A stretch of 64,000 nt of DNA from Halichondria panicea. Its lineage: Eukaryota > Porifera > Demospongiae > Suberitida > Halichondriidae. The DNA lies in contig NC_087387.1 in the NCBI RefSeq assembly GCF_963675165.1, forward strand, positions 1,061,001 through 1,125,000, written 5' to 3'. Numbering within the stretch: the first letter of the stretch is position 1; the number at the start of each line of letters is the position of its first letter. Below are positions 40,264 through 51,134 of this stretch, one piece after another. Both the position numbers and the translations under genes were made by a program. The notes under the pieces are model-generated. The model searched no databases. It was not told the origin of the DNA and saw only the letters and a program-made list of their open reading frames with translations.

Positions 40264-41194
40264 GAAACTGTGTGTCCTGGACAACAGTCACTCACTGCAC
40301 ACCATCTACTCCCTCGACCACAGTCCACAAGAGGAGACATTCATCAATAGCTCCTACGTCAGCATAGACCACTCCTCCCCCATCCAGCACACCTTCACCT
40401 TCACCTACGCCCACCCTCACACCACATCCAACAAACCACAAGAGACAGTATTCAATGTGATGATATTTACAGCCGACACTATATCCCCCCCCTCAACCCA
40501 CACCAAAGCTAGCACAGTGACAGAGAGTATTGATAGAGAGACTGCGAGTGAGACAGTGTCTAATGGAGGGGCAAAGAGAAGAGGATCGTTTGAAGAGATC
40601 GTCAGCCATTTTCCACTGAGGGAGACAGCACAGTTAAATTTGAATAGACGGCAGAATCACAAGACAATTTGCTCAGCAATGATGAGGATGGTTCTGATTA
40701 AAAGCATTCCAGTATATAACATTGTTAATACGTGTATATTGTGCTTCTGTACTTCATGGGCGTATTTTCACAAGGGTACGATATTCAGCATTTTGCTGAG
40801 CTTGCACTGCATTTAGTTACATTTGTAGATAGAAGAGTCAAGGCTATTGCTAGTATCGGTCACTGACTCCTATTCCCCCCCGGCCCCCATACACACACAC
40901 ACACAGCATCAGCTGCCAACTCCCAATCTGAGGAAGAGGCTATCTATACGCTAACAATCAGCACACCCGACTTGGTGCCCATGGCAATGCTGGTCAGAGG
41001 TGACAGTCGTACTGACAGACACAGACACTGCTCAGGTCACCACACCCATCATAGTCGTGCCCAACGGTGCCACCATGCACACTGAAGCACAATCTAGTAC
41101 TGGAACAATGTACTGCTTCAACATGTTGTTTAATGCTTATAATTTTCATTTACGTAAGTCTAAATTCTCAAATTTTTGTACACATCACATTTGA
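40264..41194 (+). pseudogene. Gene X fragment 1 (unidentified, broken)
   Basis: Plus-strand remnant of a gene I do not recognise. It follows a good acceptor (CTTCCCTACAG at 40263). One frame reads KLCVLDNSHSLHTIYSLD and later TESIDRETASETVSNGG; the counterpart at 43961 needs other frames, so both are damaged. A last exon follows a CACACACAG tract at about 40904, with parts such as TISTPDLVPMA in one frame and VTVVLTDTDTAQVTTP in another. Opposite in strand to the TRIM genes. Confidence 0.4.
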
Positions 41195-41290
41195 AAACGG
41201 TTAATTAAGATAATACAACCACAGATTTGTCACTCAACACACAAAATTAATAGTAATTATGAAATGCAAACTAGTCATGCAAGACAGCCA

Positions 41291-43489
41291 CTAAAAGATA
41301 ACAACAGATCCGGCACTGCACACATACACAAAACCATCATTGTCCACAGCTACTCCATAAAGATGGGAAGTGATATGACCATTACCAAATGATGTGACAA
41401 ACTGACCGTCTTTAGTAAACACTGACACACGATTGTTATCAAAATCAGCAACATAAACAAAGCTAGTAACACACACACCATGAGGGCGAGACAGATCTCC
41501 TTGTCCACTTCCCTTCTTTCCAATCGAGCGAATAAACCGACCACCCATAGTGAGCACTTGAACACGATGATTACTATAGTCAGTGACATACACCATTTGT
41601 TCATTGTCCACTGCAATATCCTCTGGTCCGTTAAAATGTCCATTACCAGTTCCCTTTGAACCAATCTGCTTGACCAGCCGCTCTGTCGTTAATACTTGGA
41701 CTCTGTGGTTGTTCTGATCGCACACAAACACTTGATCACCAGCGACTGCTATCCCTCGAGGCCAGTTGAGTTCCTTTGGACCAATTCCCCTTGTCCCAAA
41801 CCTCTTCAGTAGATCTTCTCTTTTGTTGAACTTGTACACACAACTTTCGCCGTTGTCACAGACATATATGTTGTCCTCCTTGTCTACTGCCACACCAGAG
41901 ATATTGCTAAACCCATGCTTTGATTTGCTGATGCTTCGAATTCGTTCTCCTTTCTTGTCCAACACCAAAACATCACTGTCTCGATCAGTTACAATCAGTT
42001 CTTCTGATGAGTTGAATGCCATATACCGAGGGTTGTTGATTCCTCTTATCACTCTTACTGGTTTGTCCAGCTTCGTAGGGGGTATTTTGACAAACACAGA
42101 GAAGGGGCTTCCTGGGATGGGCTGATTGTCCACTGAGATCAGGAGGTGGTGTCGACCACGTATCCTAGGGGTGTACTCAACACTGTACACTCCATCCCTC
42201 ACAGGCACTGCTTGCAATTGCTGAGATGATTCTTCAACTAGCGATTTTAGAGCCACTTGTATTGTATGATGCTTAAATTGTGTATTACATTCCACAAGAA
42301 TCGAAAAATTGTTAAGTGTACTAATTTCAGCAGTTCTAGCTCCATTTCCTTCGACAGTGAACTTTGTTGGATCCACTTTTCCTTCATACACAAAAACGTT
42401 GTTCTCACACAACTTCTTGAGATCCTCAGAAACAAACCCTTCGACTTCAAAATCATCTTTCTCTACTGGATCAAGATTGGCTGCTTCCTTCCCTCGCTTC
42501 ACCACCTCGGCATCGATTCGACTCACCACCTGCGATTGCATTGTAATCAGTTCTTCATCACTTGCATTCTCCAGTGTACGCTCTACAAAGGCAATCAAAC
42601 TCTGAGCAGTGCCCAGGGACAGGTCCAGACCCTTCTCTTGAACCGTCAGCTTCTCCATCTTTGAATCAGCTAAAACAGAAGATTTTCGTAAAACACGGAC
42701 CTTGCATTGATCGAGAATATCGTGTAGCTCCTGGAACTTGGCATTCACTTGTCTCTCTGTCAGCTCTTTCTGGGCCTGGATCTTCTGTTTAGTTCCTTTC
42801 ACTTGATTCACAGCGGTGCTCAGATCAGGCAGTAGGTTCTTGAGTGGGGAGAGGTGCTCTGTCAGCTTTTTGCGAGTTGCGGGGGCGGCTTTCTTTACAA
42901 ATTCGTAATTGTGTCCAGCGTGTTCAATAACGATACAGTCTCGACAGATGAGCTTGTTGCAATCGAAACAGAAAATCTTTTTTAGTTCCTCGTGATCTTC
43001 ACATTTTGGGGGTGGTGGGTTTTCGAATGTTAGTTCTTTCACTCCGCCCTGTTTGAGCTGTTCCAGAGTAGAGACGATATGTGTAGCAAACACTTTCATA
43101 CGTTGATGAGGTCTTACACAATCCTCACAGATGAAATTGACACACTGTCGGCAGAATGCAGTGGCTTTTCCCCCAGAGCACATTTCACAAGTAGTCTCCA
43201 ACTTGCCGTGGGCTTTCTCCATCCTCGAGTGGAGTGCTTTCATCCGGTTGATGAAGAACGCAGTGGTCAGTCTGTCTGGGTTGTTGTCTGGCAATAGAGT
43301 GGGCTCACGACAGTCGGGGCAGGGGAACGGCTGGTTGGGTCGGTAGCGACTGGAGAGTGTGAGGATGCATTGTTTGCAGTAGTAGTGACAACAAGGGAGC
43401 AGCTTTGGCTTCTGGTAGCGGTCATGACAGATACCACAGGTCACCTCTTGCTCGAGATCAGCAACAACTGGATCAGGTCCTTCGGCCAT
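41291..43489 (-). CDS. TRIM-NHL protein T6 (732 aa)
   Basis: Complete single-exon TRIM-NHL protein. I choose the ATG at 43489 by homology; an extra in-frame ATG directly before it (43492) is unique to this copy. RING, B-boxes (B-box 1 FICEDCVRPH as in T9), coiled coil, filamin and NHL are intact. Filamin is the T4 type. Loops b-c: RDSD, NGES, QNNH, YSNH, FDNN. Loops before strand a: NNPR, SNIS, NWPR, NGPE, SRPH. Two residues are missing where others read TTELEPVK (TTERLVK). The last blade has one extra residue (TSHLYGVAV). Leader intron 43506-43681. Probably functional. Confidence 0.93.
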   Translation of the reverse strand: MAEGPDPVVADLEQEVTCGICHDRYQKPKLLPCCHYYCKQCILTLSSRYRPNQPFPCPDCREPTLLPDNNPDRLTTAFFINRMKALHSRMEKAHGKLETTCEMCSGGKATAFCRQCVNFICEDCVRPHQRMKVFATHIVSTLEQLKQGGVKELTFENPPPPKCEDHEELKKIFCFDCNKLICRDCIVIEHAGHNYEFVKKAAPATRKKLTEHLSPLKNLLPDLSTAVNQVKGTKQKIQAQKELTERQVNAKFQELHDILDQCKVRVLRKSSVLADSKMEKLTVQEKGLDLSLGTAQSLIAFVERTLENASDEELITMQSQVVSRIDAEVVKRGKEAANLDPVEKDDFEVEGFVSEDLKKLCENNVFVYEGKVDPTKFTVEGNGARTAEISTLNNFSILVECNTQFKHHTIQVALKSLVEESSQQLQAVPVRDGVYSVEYTPRIRGRHHLLISVDNQPIPGSPFSVFVKIPPTKLDKPVRVIRGINNPRYMAFNSSEELIVTDRDSDVLVLDKKGERIRSISKSKHGFSNISGVAVDKEDNIYVCDNGESCVYKFNKREDLLKRFGTRGIGPKELNWPRGIAVAGDQVFVCDQNNHRVQVLTTERLVKQIGSKGTGNGHFNGPEDIAVDNEQMVYVTDYSNHRVQVLTMGGRFIRSIGKKGSGQGDLSRPHGVCVTSFVYVADFDNNRVSVFTKDGQFVTSFGNGHITSHLYGVAVDNDGFVYVCSAGSVVIF

Positions 43490-43960
43490 CATTTATAGTT
43501 CAGATCTGGGGAATGCATTTGTAAAAGCATGAAACTAATCTCATGTTTAATTAATGCAAATATTGGCTAGCTAGAAATTGAGTACTAGTCTAGAATGTTA
43601 AATCTGTGAATAATAGTTTGCACTAAGTGATCAATTAGGTCAAGCTAAGCTAGACCTCTGCAGCTAGTTGAAAAAACTTACCTACTAGATCTATATCAGA
43701 AGTTCCTTTCAAGCACATTAATTTGTATGAATCTCAGATACGCCCACTTTTTTGTTTCAACGCCCACACTTTTCTTCCCATCATCCATTCACTTCTTCCA
43801 GAGTCTCAAAAGAAGTGAGTCCACATTGAGCATGTATGGAAACAAATTGGATAAAAACCTATATTTATTTGCATACTGCATATTGCTTAGTACAGTCTAT
43901 CTGGCTATAAACAATCAGGCTCCAGCTATAGAATTGAGTGTGTGTGTTCCTTCCCTACAG

Positions 43961-45194
43961 GAAACTGTGTGTCCTGGACAACAATCACTCACTGCACACC
44001 ATCTACTCCCTCACCACAGTCCACAAGAGGAGACATTCATCAACAGCTCCTACGTCAGCATAGACCACTTCCCCATCCAGCACACCTTCACCTTCACCAA
44101 CGCCCGCCCACCCTCACACCAGATCCAAAAAACCACAAGAGACGATAATATTATTGGATGATGATATTTACGGCCGACACTATATCCTCCCTCAACCCAC
44201 ACCAAAGCTAGCACAGTGACAGAGAGTATTGATAGAGGGACTGCGAGGGAGCCACTGTCTAATGGAGGGGCAAAGATAAGAGGATCGTCTTTGAAGAGAT
44301 CTTCAGCCATTTTCCACCGAGGAAGACAGCTCAGTTTGAAGAGACGGCAGAATCACAAGACAATTTGTTCAGTGATGATGAGGATGGTCCTGATTATGAT
44401 ACGCTGGAGCCTGTTGTCATGGATACGTTGTCAGAGGGTGCTCCTCGAGTTCTCAGTAGCATTGCATACTGAGAAACAAGGTATGTACATGTACCAGATT
44501 GTGTTGCTATAACAGTCATCATATTCATTACCTCGGCATTCCAATCACTATTGTTGTGTACCATTGTTGATGCACTGTGCTACTGCAGAAGAGGTACGAC
44601 ACGCTCGGTGCATCTCTAGCAATTAGTCTCGGATTATCTGCCCACATGTTGTTGTTATTGCTGAGTGTAATCAGGCTAATTGCTTGAGCTGCACTGCGCC
44701 CGTTGTACCTCCTTGAACATTGTGCTGAGCTTGCATTTAATTAGAAGAGTCAAGGCTATTGCTAGTATCTGTAACCGCCCACATGCACACACATTAATTT
44801 TGATGCTGGTATATTGTGCTATATGTGCTGTACTTCATGGGGGTGTATTTTCGTGAGGGTTCGCTATAAGTATGGTGCTGAGCTTGCACTATATTTGTAT
44901 TTGTAGATAGAAGAGTCAAGGCTATTGCTATATCTGTCACTGACTCCTACCCCCCACATGCACACACTCTCTCCCCCCCCCACACACACACAGAGCACCA
45001 GCTGCCAACTCCCAATCTGAGGAATAGGCTATCTACGCTAACAATCAGCACACTTGACTTGGTGCCCATGGCAACGCTGGTCAGAGGTGGGAGTCGTACT
45101 GGCAGACACAGACACTGCTCAGATCACACCCATCACGCCCACCACAGCAGCACAACTGACGGCACTAGTGGAACAGTGCACTGACTGTATTTGA
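43961..45194 (+). pseudogene. Gene X fragment 2 (unidentified, broken)
   Basis: Second copy of the gene X remnant. It starts after acceptor TTCCCTACAG (43960), with the first part frameshifted relative to fragment 1. Its middle exon (about 44282-44472) is open and reads FEEIFSHFPPRKTAQFEE, then an acidic run NLFSDDEDGPDYDTLEPV, to a TGA at 44472. The last exon (about 44998-45194) ends ALVEQCTDCI. A block starting near GCTGAGCTTGCAC recurs at 40797, 44722 and 44878, so the region has also been locally duplicated. No family is recognised. Confidence 0.4.
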
Positions 45195-45418
45195 CTCACA
45201 TCTTAGTTATGCTATTACTTTTACGTAAAGTTCATAAATTCGTTCAATCAATAAACAATATACACATATATACTGGTAGACTACAAAACCACAGATATAC
45301 GCTACTGCACACACACAAATAAGGTAAGTAACAAAGTGAAGACAACCACAAAACACTAAAAGATAACAACAGATCCTTCTCTGCACACATACACAAAACC
45401 ATCACTCACTGTCCACAG

Positions 45419-47515
45419 CTACTCCATAAGAGAAGTGATATGACCATTACCAAATGATGTGACAAACTGACCATCTTTAGTGAACACTGACACACGCTTG
45501 TTAGTATACTCAGCAACATAAAGAAAACTACTGACACACACACCATAAGGGTCAGACAGATCTCCTTGTCCATTTCCTTTCTTTCGAATAAACCGACCAT
45601 CCATAGTGAGCACTTGAACACGATGATTACCATAGTCAGTGACATACACCATTTGTTCATTGTCCACCGCAACGTCCTCTGGTAGGTCATTACCAGTTTC
45701 CATTGAATCAATCTGCTTGACTGGCCCCAGCTCTGTCGTCAACACTTGGACTCCGTAATTCCCTCGATTGCACACAAACACTTCATCACCAGCGACTGCT
45801 ATCCCTTGAGGGTAGTAGAGTTTTTTTAGAACACTTTCCCTCGTCCCAAACCATTTTAGCAGATATCCTCTTTTGTACACGCAGTGTTTGTACCTGTCAC
45901 AGACATAGATGTTGTCTTCCTTGTCTACTGCCACACGAGAGATACTGCCAAACCAATGTATTGATTTGCTGATGCTTTGAATTTGTTTTCCTTTCTTGTC
46001 AAACATCAAAATATCACCGTTCCAGTCAGTTACAATCAGTTCTTCTGATGAGTTGAATGCCATATACCGAGGGTTGTTGATTCCTCTTATCACCCTCACA
46101 GGTTTGTCCAGCTTGGTGGGGGGTATTTTGACGAACACAGAGAATGGGCTTCCTGAAATAGGCTGGTCGTCCACTGAGATCAGGAGGTGGTGTCGACCAC
46201 GTACCCTAGGGGTGTACTCAACACTGTACACTCCACCCCTCATAGGCACTGCTTGTAGCTGTTGAGATGATTGATCAGCTAGCAATTTTAAAGTTGCTTT
46301 AGCTTTTGAAAATTGTCGTGGATGGTGTATATTGATTGAAAAGCAAGCAGGTTTATCGATTTCAGCATTTTTAACTACATCTCCTTCCACAGTGCACTTC
46401 GTTGGATCCACTGTACCGTCATACACAATAACGTTGTTCTTACACAACTCCTTGAGACCCTTATAAACAAACACCTCAACTCCAAAATCATCTTTCTCCA
46501 CTGGATCAGAATTGGCTGCTTCCTTCACTACCTCGGCATCGATTCGACTCACCACCTGCTCTTGCATCGTAATCAGTTCTTCATCACTTGCATTCTCCAG
46601 TGTACGCTCTACAAAGTCAATTAAACTCTGAGCAGTGCCCAGGGACAGGTCCAGACCTTTCTCTTGAACCGTCAGCTTCTCCATCTTTGAATTAGCCAAA
46701 GCAGAAGATTCTCGTAAAACACGGACTTTGTATTGATCGAGAATATCGTGTAGCTCCTGAAACTTGGCATTCACTTGTCTCTCTGTCAGTTCTTTCTGGG
46801 CCTGGATCTTCTGTTTAGTTCCTTTCACTTGATTCACAGCGGTGCTCAGATCAGGCAGTAGGTTCTTGAGTGGGGAGAGGTGCTCCGTCAGCTTTTTGCG
46901 AGTTTCGGGGGCAGCTTTCTTAACTAACTCTGACTTGTGGTCACAATGATCGAACACAACACAGTCTCGACAGATGAGCTTATTGCAATCGAAACAAAAA
47001 ATCTTCTTTGGCTCCTCATGATCCTCGCATTTTGGGGGTAGTGGGCTTTCGAATGTTAGATCTTTCACTCCGCCCTGTTTGAGCTCGTCCAGAGTGGAGA
47101 CGATATGTGTAGCAAACACTTTCATATGCTGATGAGATCTTACACAATCCTCACAAATGAACTGGACACACTGTCGGTAGAATGCAGTGGCCTTTCCCCC
47201 AGAGCACATTTCACAGGTGGTCTCCAACTTGCCGTGGGCTTTCTCCATTCTCGAGTGGAGTGCTTTCATCCGGTTGATGACGAATGAAGTGGGCAGTCTG
47301 TCTAGGTTGTTGCCTGGCAATAGAGTGGGCTCACGACAGTCGGGGCAGGGGAACGGCTGGTTGGGTCGGTAGCGACTGGAGAGTGTGAAGATGCATTGCT
47401 TGCAGTAGTAGTGACAACAAGGGAGCAGCTTTGGCTCCTGGTAGCGGTCATGGCAGATGCCACAGGTCACCTCTTGCTCGAGATCAGCAACAATTGGATC
47501 AGGTCCTTCGGCCAT
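45419..47515 (-). pseudogene. TRIM-NHL protein T7, decaying copy (698 aa open frame)
   Basis: The most diverged TRIM-NHL copy. The start is placed at 47515 by homology, although the frame is open 34 codons further up. RING ligands are intact, but B-box 1 has a zinc-ligand Cys changed to Tyr (AFYRQC). B-box 2 is distinct (CVVFDHCDHKSELV). Small in-frame deletions occur (KEAANS for KRGKEAANP, a shortened blade 2-3 region). Loops b-c: WNGD, RYKH, RGNY, YGNH, YTNK. In the final blade one base is lost (HITSLME then stop at 45419), and four bases are gained shortly after, so the last blade is missing. A six-bladed propeller would not close normally. It could still make a truncated protein. Confidence 0.8.
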
Positions 47516-47940
47516 CGTTAGAAATTGTTTCTCAGATCTGAAGAATGCAATTGTGTAGAATGTTGAATATGGCATAAACTTTGTATAATTAGCTATATAC
47601 ATGCTATATACATTCACTATACCTCTGCAGCTACTGTATAAAGTCTTACCTACAATCAGAAAATGGGTTAAGGCATATGGTAAAAGTAAGCAATGAACTG
47701 AAGTAGCAGTAGGCTGCTCTAAGTTGTAAAATTAATGTTATTCATAGCGTTTCACCCAGCTATAGTGTTTTAATGAGATTCATTGCATTTTCTAGTACAA
47801 ATTAATGTTTGCGATTTTACTCAGAAATTAATACTCGCGAAAATATGTAACTGAGATACACCCACATTTCTTCACAGTCATACCATATCTATGGTCATAC
47901 AATATTTGCAGTTAGGCTATAATAATAGCTAGTCCAGTCA

Positions 47941-50900
47941 TCATTCAGTTAAACTTTCAGTTCTCAAATGATAATCACTTGTCAACACTAGGGACTTGCT
48001 GCTCAGACGACGGTCGCTATGACAGCACTCATCAGACTCGTTAGACCAGGAGTCCTCCCCGCTTAACGAGGCTCTCTCCAGAGGGGCATCTTGATACCAG
48101 CAATTGGCAGCTTCCTTACAATCTCCTTTCTCACAAGTAGACACTTTGACACCATTAAACAAGTTTGTCGGTGCTACAGTGGTTTTCCTTACCTTTGCAG
48201 GCTATACTGCAAGAGCACTGCAACCACAATGTAGTAAATATAGTATTTTGGTTGGCTTCTGTTATGATTGTTAGTAACAAGCCAACAAGATTACTTGCTA
48301 TGGCCTGCAAAATGCAAACTGTAACTGGTTTTAATTTGGCAATTTCAAAACTGCCAAATTAGTGGACCTAATTGCTGTATTAGCCTAAGACGTCAAATTA
48401 AAAATCGCCAAATTTTAATAGCTCACTCACCAAATAATTATAATAGCCGCTAAATGTTCCAGGTGTCTCATATTTTATCTGACTGAAGTGATGGTAGCTC
48501 TGATGGTAGCTCAGCTAACTTGTTGCTTGGTTCATTGTGGCAAAATGATATGAGCTAAAACTTGTATGTATAGCTATAGGGAGCGGAGGGCCTATATTTA
48601 CTAGGCTCAAAATTGGATATTTCCGAAAGCAGCTTGTTGACCTCAAGCATTATAATTATAGAAGGAGTGCTGTGAAAGTAGAGTAGTAACCCCTTGAGTT
48701 GTGTGAAAAGTCTGCAATAGCCAGTATTTTACCCATCATTGATTTTTGTGATGTGTGGGTGGACTAAAATAACACAGACAGGTAATCAGTACATTGTGGT
48801 TGCAGTGCTCTTGGAGTATAGCCTGCAAAGGTATGGAAAACCACTGTAGTACAGCTAACATTGATGATGTCTCTTTAGTGCACAAATAGTTTCTGTTTTG
48901 AGGGTCATGAATTGTTTTGATTTCTTTAGTAGGTAACTGAACCAAAATAGTAATGATCGTGGGGGATTGGTCACTGCTTGTGAGGGGGTGGTTTAAGGTG
49001 TGGGTGTGGTCTTGGCTAGCAGAGAGGTGGAGCTGAGGTATAGTCCTTTAGTGAGGAGCAGGTTAGTTACTGTGTTCTTGCCAACACGATCATAGTAGAT
49101 ATCGACGACACCAACTTGTAGCCCGGATGGTTTCCTGGTAACCTTGGCAAACACCTGTAGTCACATTTAAGCAAGCATGAACAAAATGCACACACTATAA
49201 AACACATACTACATGTATATACACAATTTACAAAGTCTACAGTTTTAGTTCTACTTATAGGCACTTATTATCAGACGGTGGGGGGACTAAGTAAGTGCAA
49301 CCACAAAAAGTTCCTTCTAAACTGCAGCTACTTCACAGAAGCCTTTCGCTACACTATATTCACCATTTTGTGTCGTAGGTGTTTCTATAGTAGCTGTTTG
49401 TCCAGTGGGAATCATTCCTCTCCGTGATTGAATGTTGAGTAGAGGCCGTCAATAGCCGTGGGGAGGGACCACGCCCACTCTCAGTCCGTGGGGGAGCTTG
49501 TAGAGGAGTGACACACTGTGCATCGTTGAGCCACAATCTATCAGCTCCAGTGGAGCCTGAGGTTGTATACACACAGGTGGGGAGATAACAAGCAAATGAT
49601 CAAATGATTGTGCAATCATGTTTGTCTATATAATGTAGCTTCCCCCGAGTATTGTCATTTGTAATTTTAGAAGCAATTATTTAGAAGTGCCTAGAAATTC
49701 AGTCTATTCAGGCTACACAGTTTATAGACTATGGAAGAGGATGTTGAAGGATAATGGCTATAAGTGGCTCTATTGAGCAACAGGCACACCCACTCACCTG
49801 TCCAATGTAGTGTGGTCGATTGACCTCTGTCACTCTAGCTCTCCTGTAGAAGCCATCCTCTTCTCTCTCTTGAGTGCCTCCAACACTCACAAGCACAGCA
49901 CAATACAGTCCAACCATCAACTGCAGAATGTTCCGTATAAAAAGCCATCCATGAATGTACATACTCAAAGCAACATGTAACTCTTCTGCCTCTCACAACA
50001 TGTACCTTATATACAGAGAAACCTCTGACACATTTAAGCACACTAGTTGACAATGAACTGTCGTCCCCAAACTTACTTTTCTACACCAACTAAATTCAAT
50101 GCACTAAATTTAATGGACAATAAATTATCTACAAAGGGACAATATTAATGTCTTGAATAATAAAATGATAGGGCCAAGGTAGTTTGACTGACCTCGCCTC
50201 TGCTCATAGTGTTGGGGTCACTGGTGGTCATGGCAACTGATAGCTCCTCCAGGTCATGCTCTGGGTACTCAGCCAGCTGTATCCAGACACGGTCAGGACT
50301 GTTCACCTGCAGTACTTGCAATGACATCGTTGACAATTGGTCTCCTTGTGTCGGACAATAATACCGTATCCATTGTAGGATCTTTGGGTGAAGGTTCGTC
50401 TATAGTGGTGTCCATTGGATGTACTCTACTGGTGACCTCTGTGAACCTTGTCTCGGCAGCACAAGCACACGGCAATTTTCCAACCATACATTCGGCCAAA
50501 TACTGCAGAGAGTTGTCTTGCGTTGCTATGACTTCATCACTTTGCTGCCGTGTGGTGTCTTATGATACAACAGTTTCTATCGTAATATTTTCAGGGCATT
50601 TCTCTGGCTTCATCCTCTGGGGGGAGGGGCTGCTCATGTACCTCAAATGTAGCTTGCTGTGTAATGAACGTGGCTTCTGCTGCTAATGCTTGAGACATCA
50701 TCACCTGTTTGTTGAGCTCACAAACTAGGGACTGGGCCGTGTAGAGATCAAATTGTCCATCTTCAGAGCTTGGTTGGTCATCAGTGGGTACCGGTACTTC
50801 ATCTTGTTCATTGAGATTGTCACTTTTAGTGAGGTTATTGAGATCTGATTGATAGTGGAGTCTTGCAAGCAGTGGCTCTGCTCTCTCTGTAGTTGTATAA

Positions 50901-50956
50901 TGGGTCCATGCAACTGATGCAGCTTCAGATACAGAGTGTGCTAGGTACTTGTCCAT
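47941..50956 (-). pseudogene. TUD-5, most complete extended-Tudor gene
   Basis: Exon 1 from 50956 (MDKYLAHSVSEAASVAWTHY), exon 2 50193-50306 (VNSPDRVWIQLAEYPEHD), exon 3 49798-49920 (VGLYCAVLV, DGFYRRARVTEV), exon 4 about 49479-49556 (LELIDCGSTMHSVSLL), exon 5 48993-49154 (VDIYYDRVGKNT, LLLTKGLY), and a probable last exon down to 47941 (ends HLRTESLTE). Together these give the Tudor core (GxYCA, YRRARV, IDCGST where IDYGNT is usual) and the SN-like tail of an extended-Tudor fold, which in animals reads methyl-arginine in germline RNP proteins. Exon 1 is frameshifted by an 8-base deletion near 50597, and a MITE (48177-48846) splits the last exon. The exon 1/2 junction is not resolved. The start is 178 bases downstream of the T8 stop. 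Confidence 0.6.
48177..48846. mobile_element. 670-bp inverted-repeat element
   Basis: Ends CAGTGGTTTTCC on the left and its complement on the right, with about 55 bases of inverted repeat (CTTTGCAGGCTATACT shared). The interior holds no gene. TUD-6 lacks it at the same place (57695-57710, GGTGCAGCTGACATTG). TA lies on both sides; a longer duplication is not clear. The ends recall hAT-type elements, and superfamily is unresolved. Confidence 0.75.
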
Positions 50957-51134
50957 TTTCACTTGTAATAAGATGGTAAAGATCCTCATAACACAATCGA
51001 ATCACAAATGATCTTTCCCAAAATAGGCAGCAGGCAGGTAAAGATCATCAGTAGAACTAACTGCTTCTCAATCAAAAGTAAATTATTACATAAATAAAAC
51101 ACAGATTGCTACTGCCCACACACACAAATAATAA

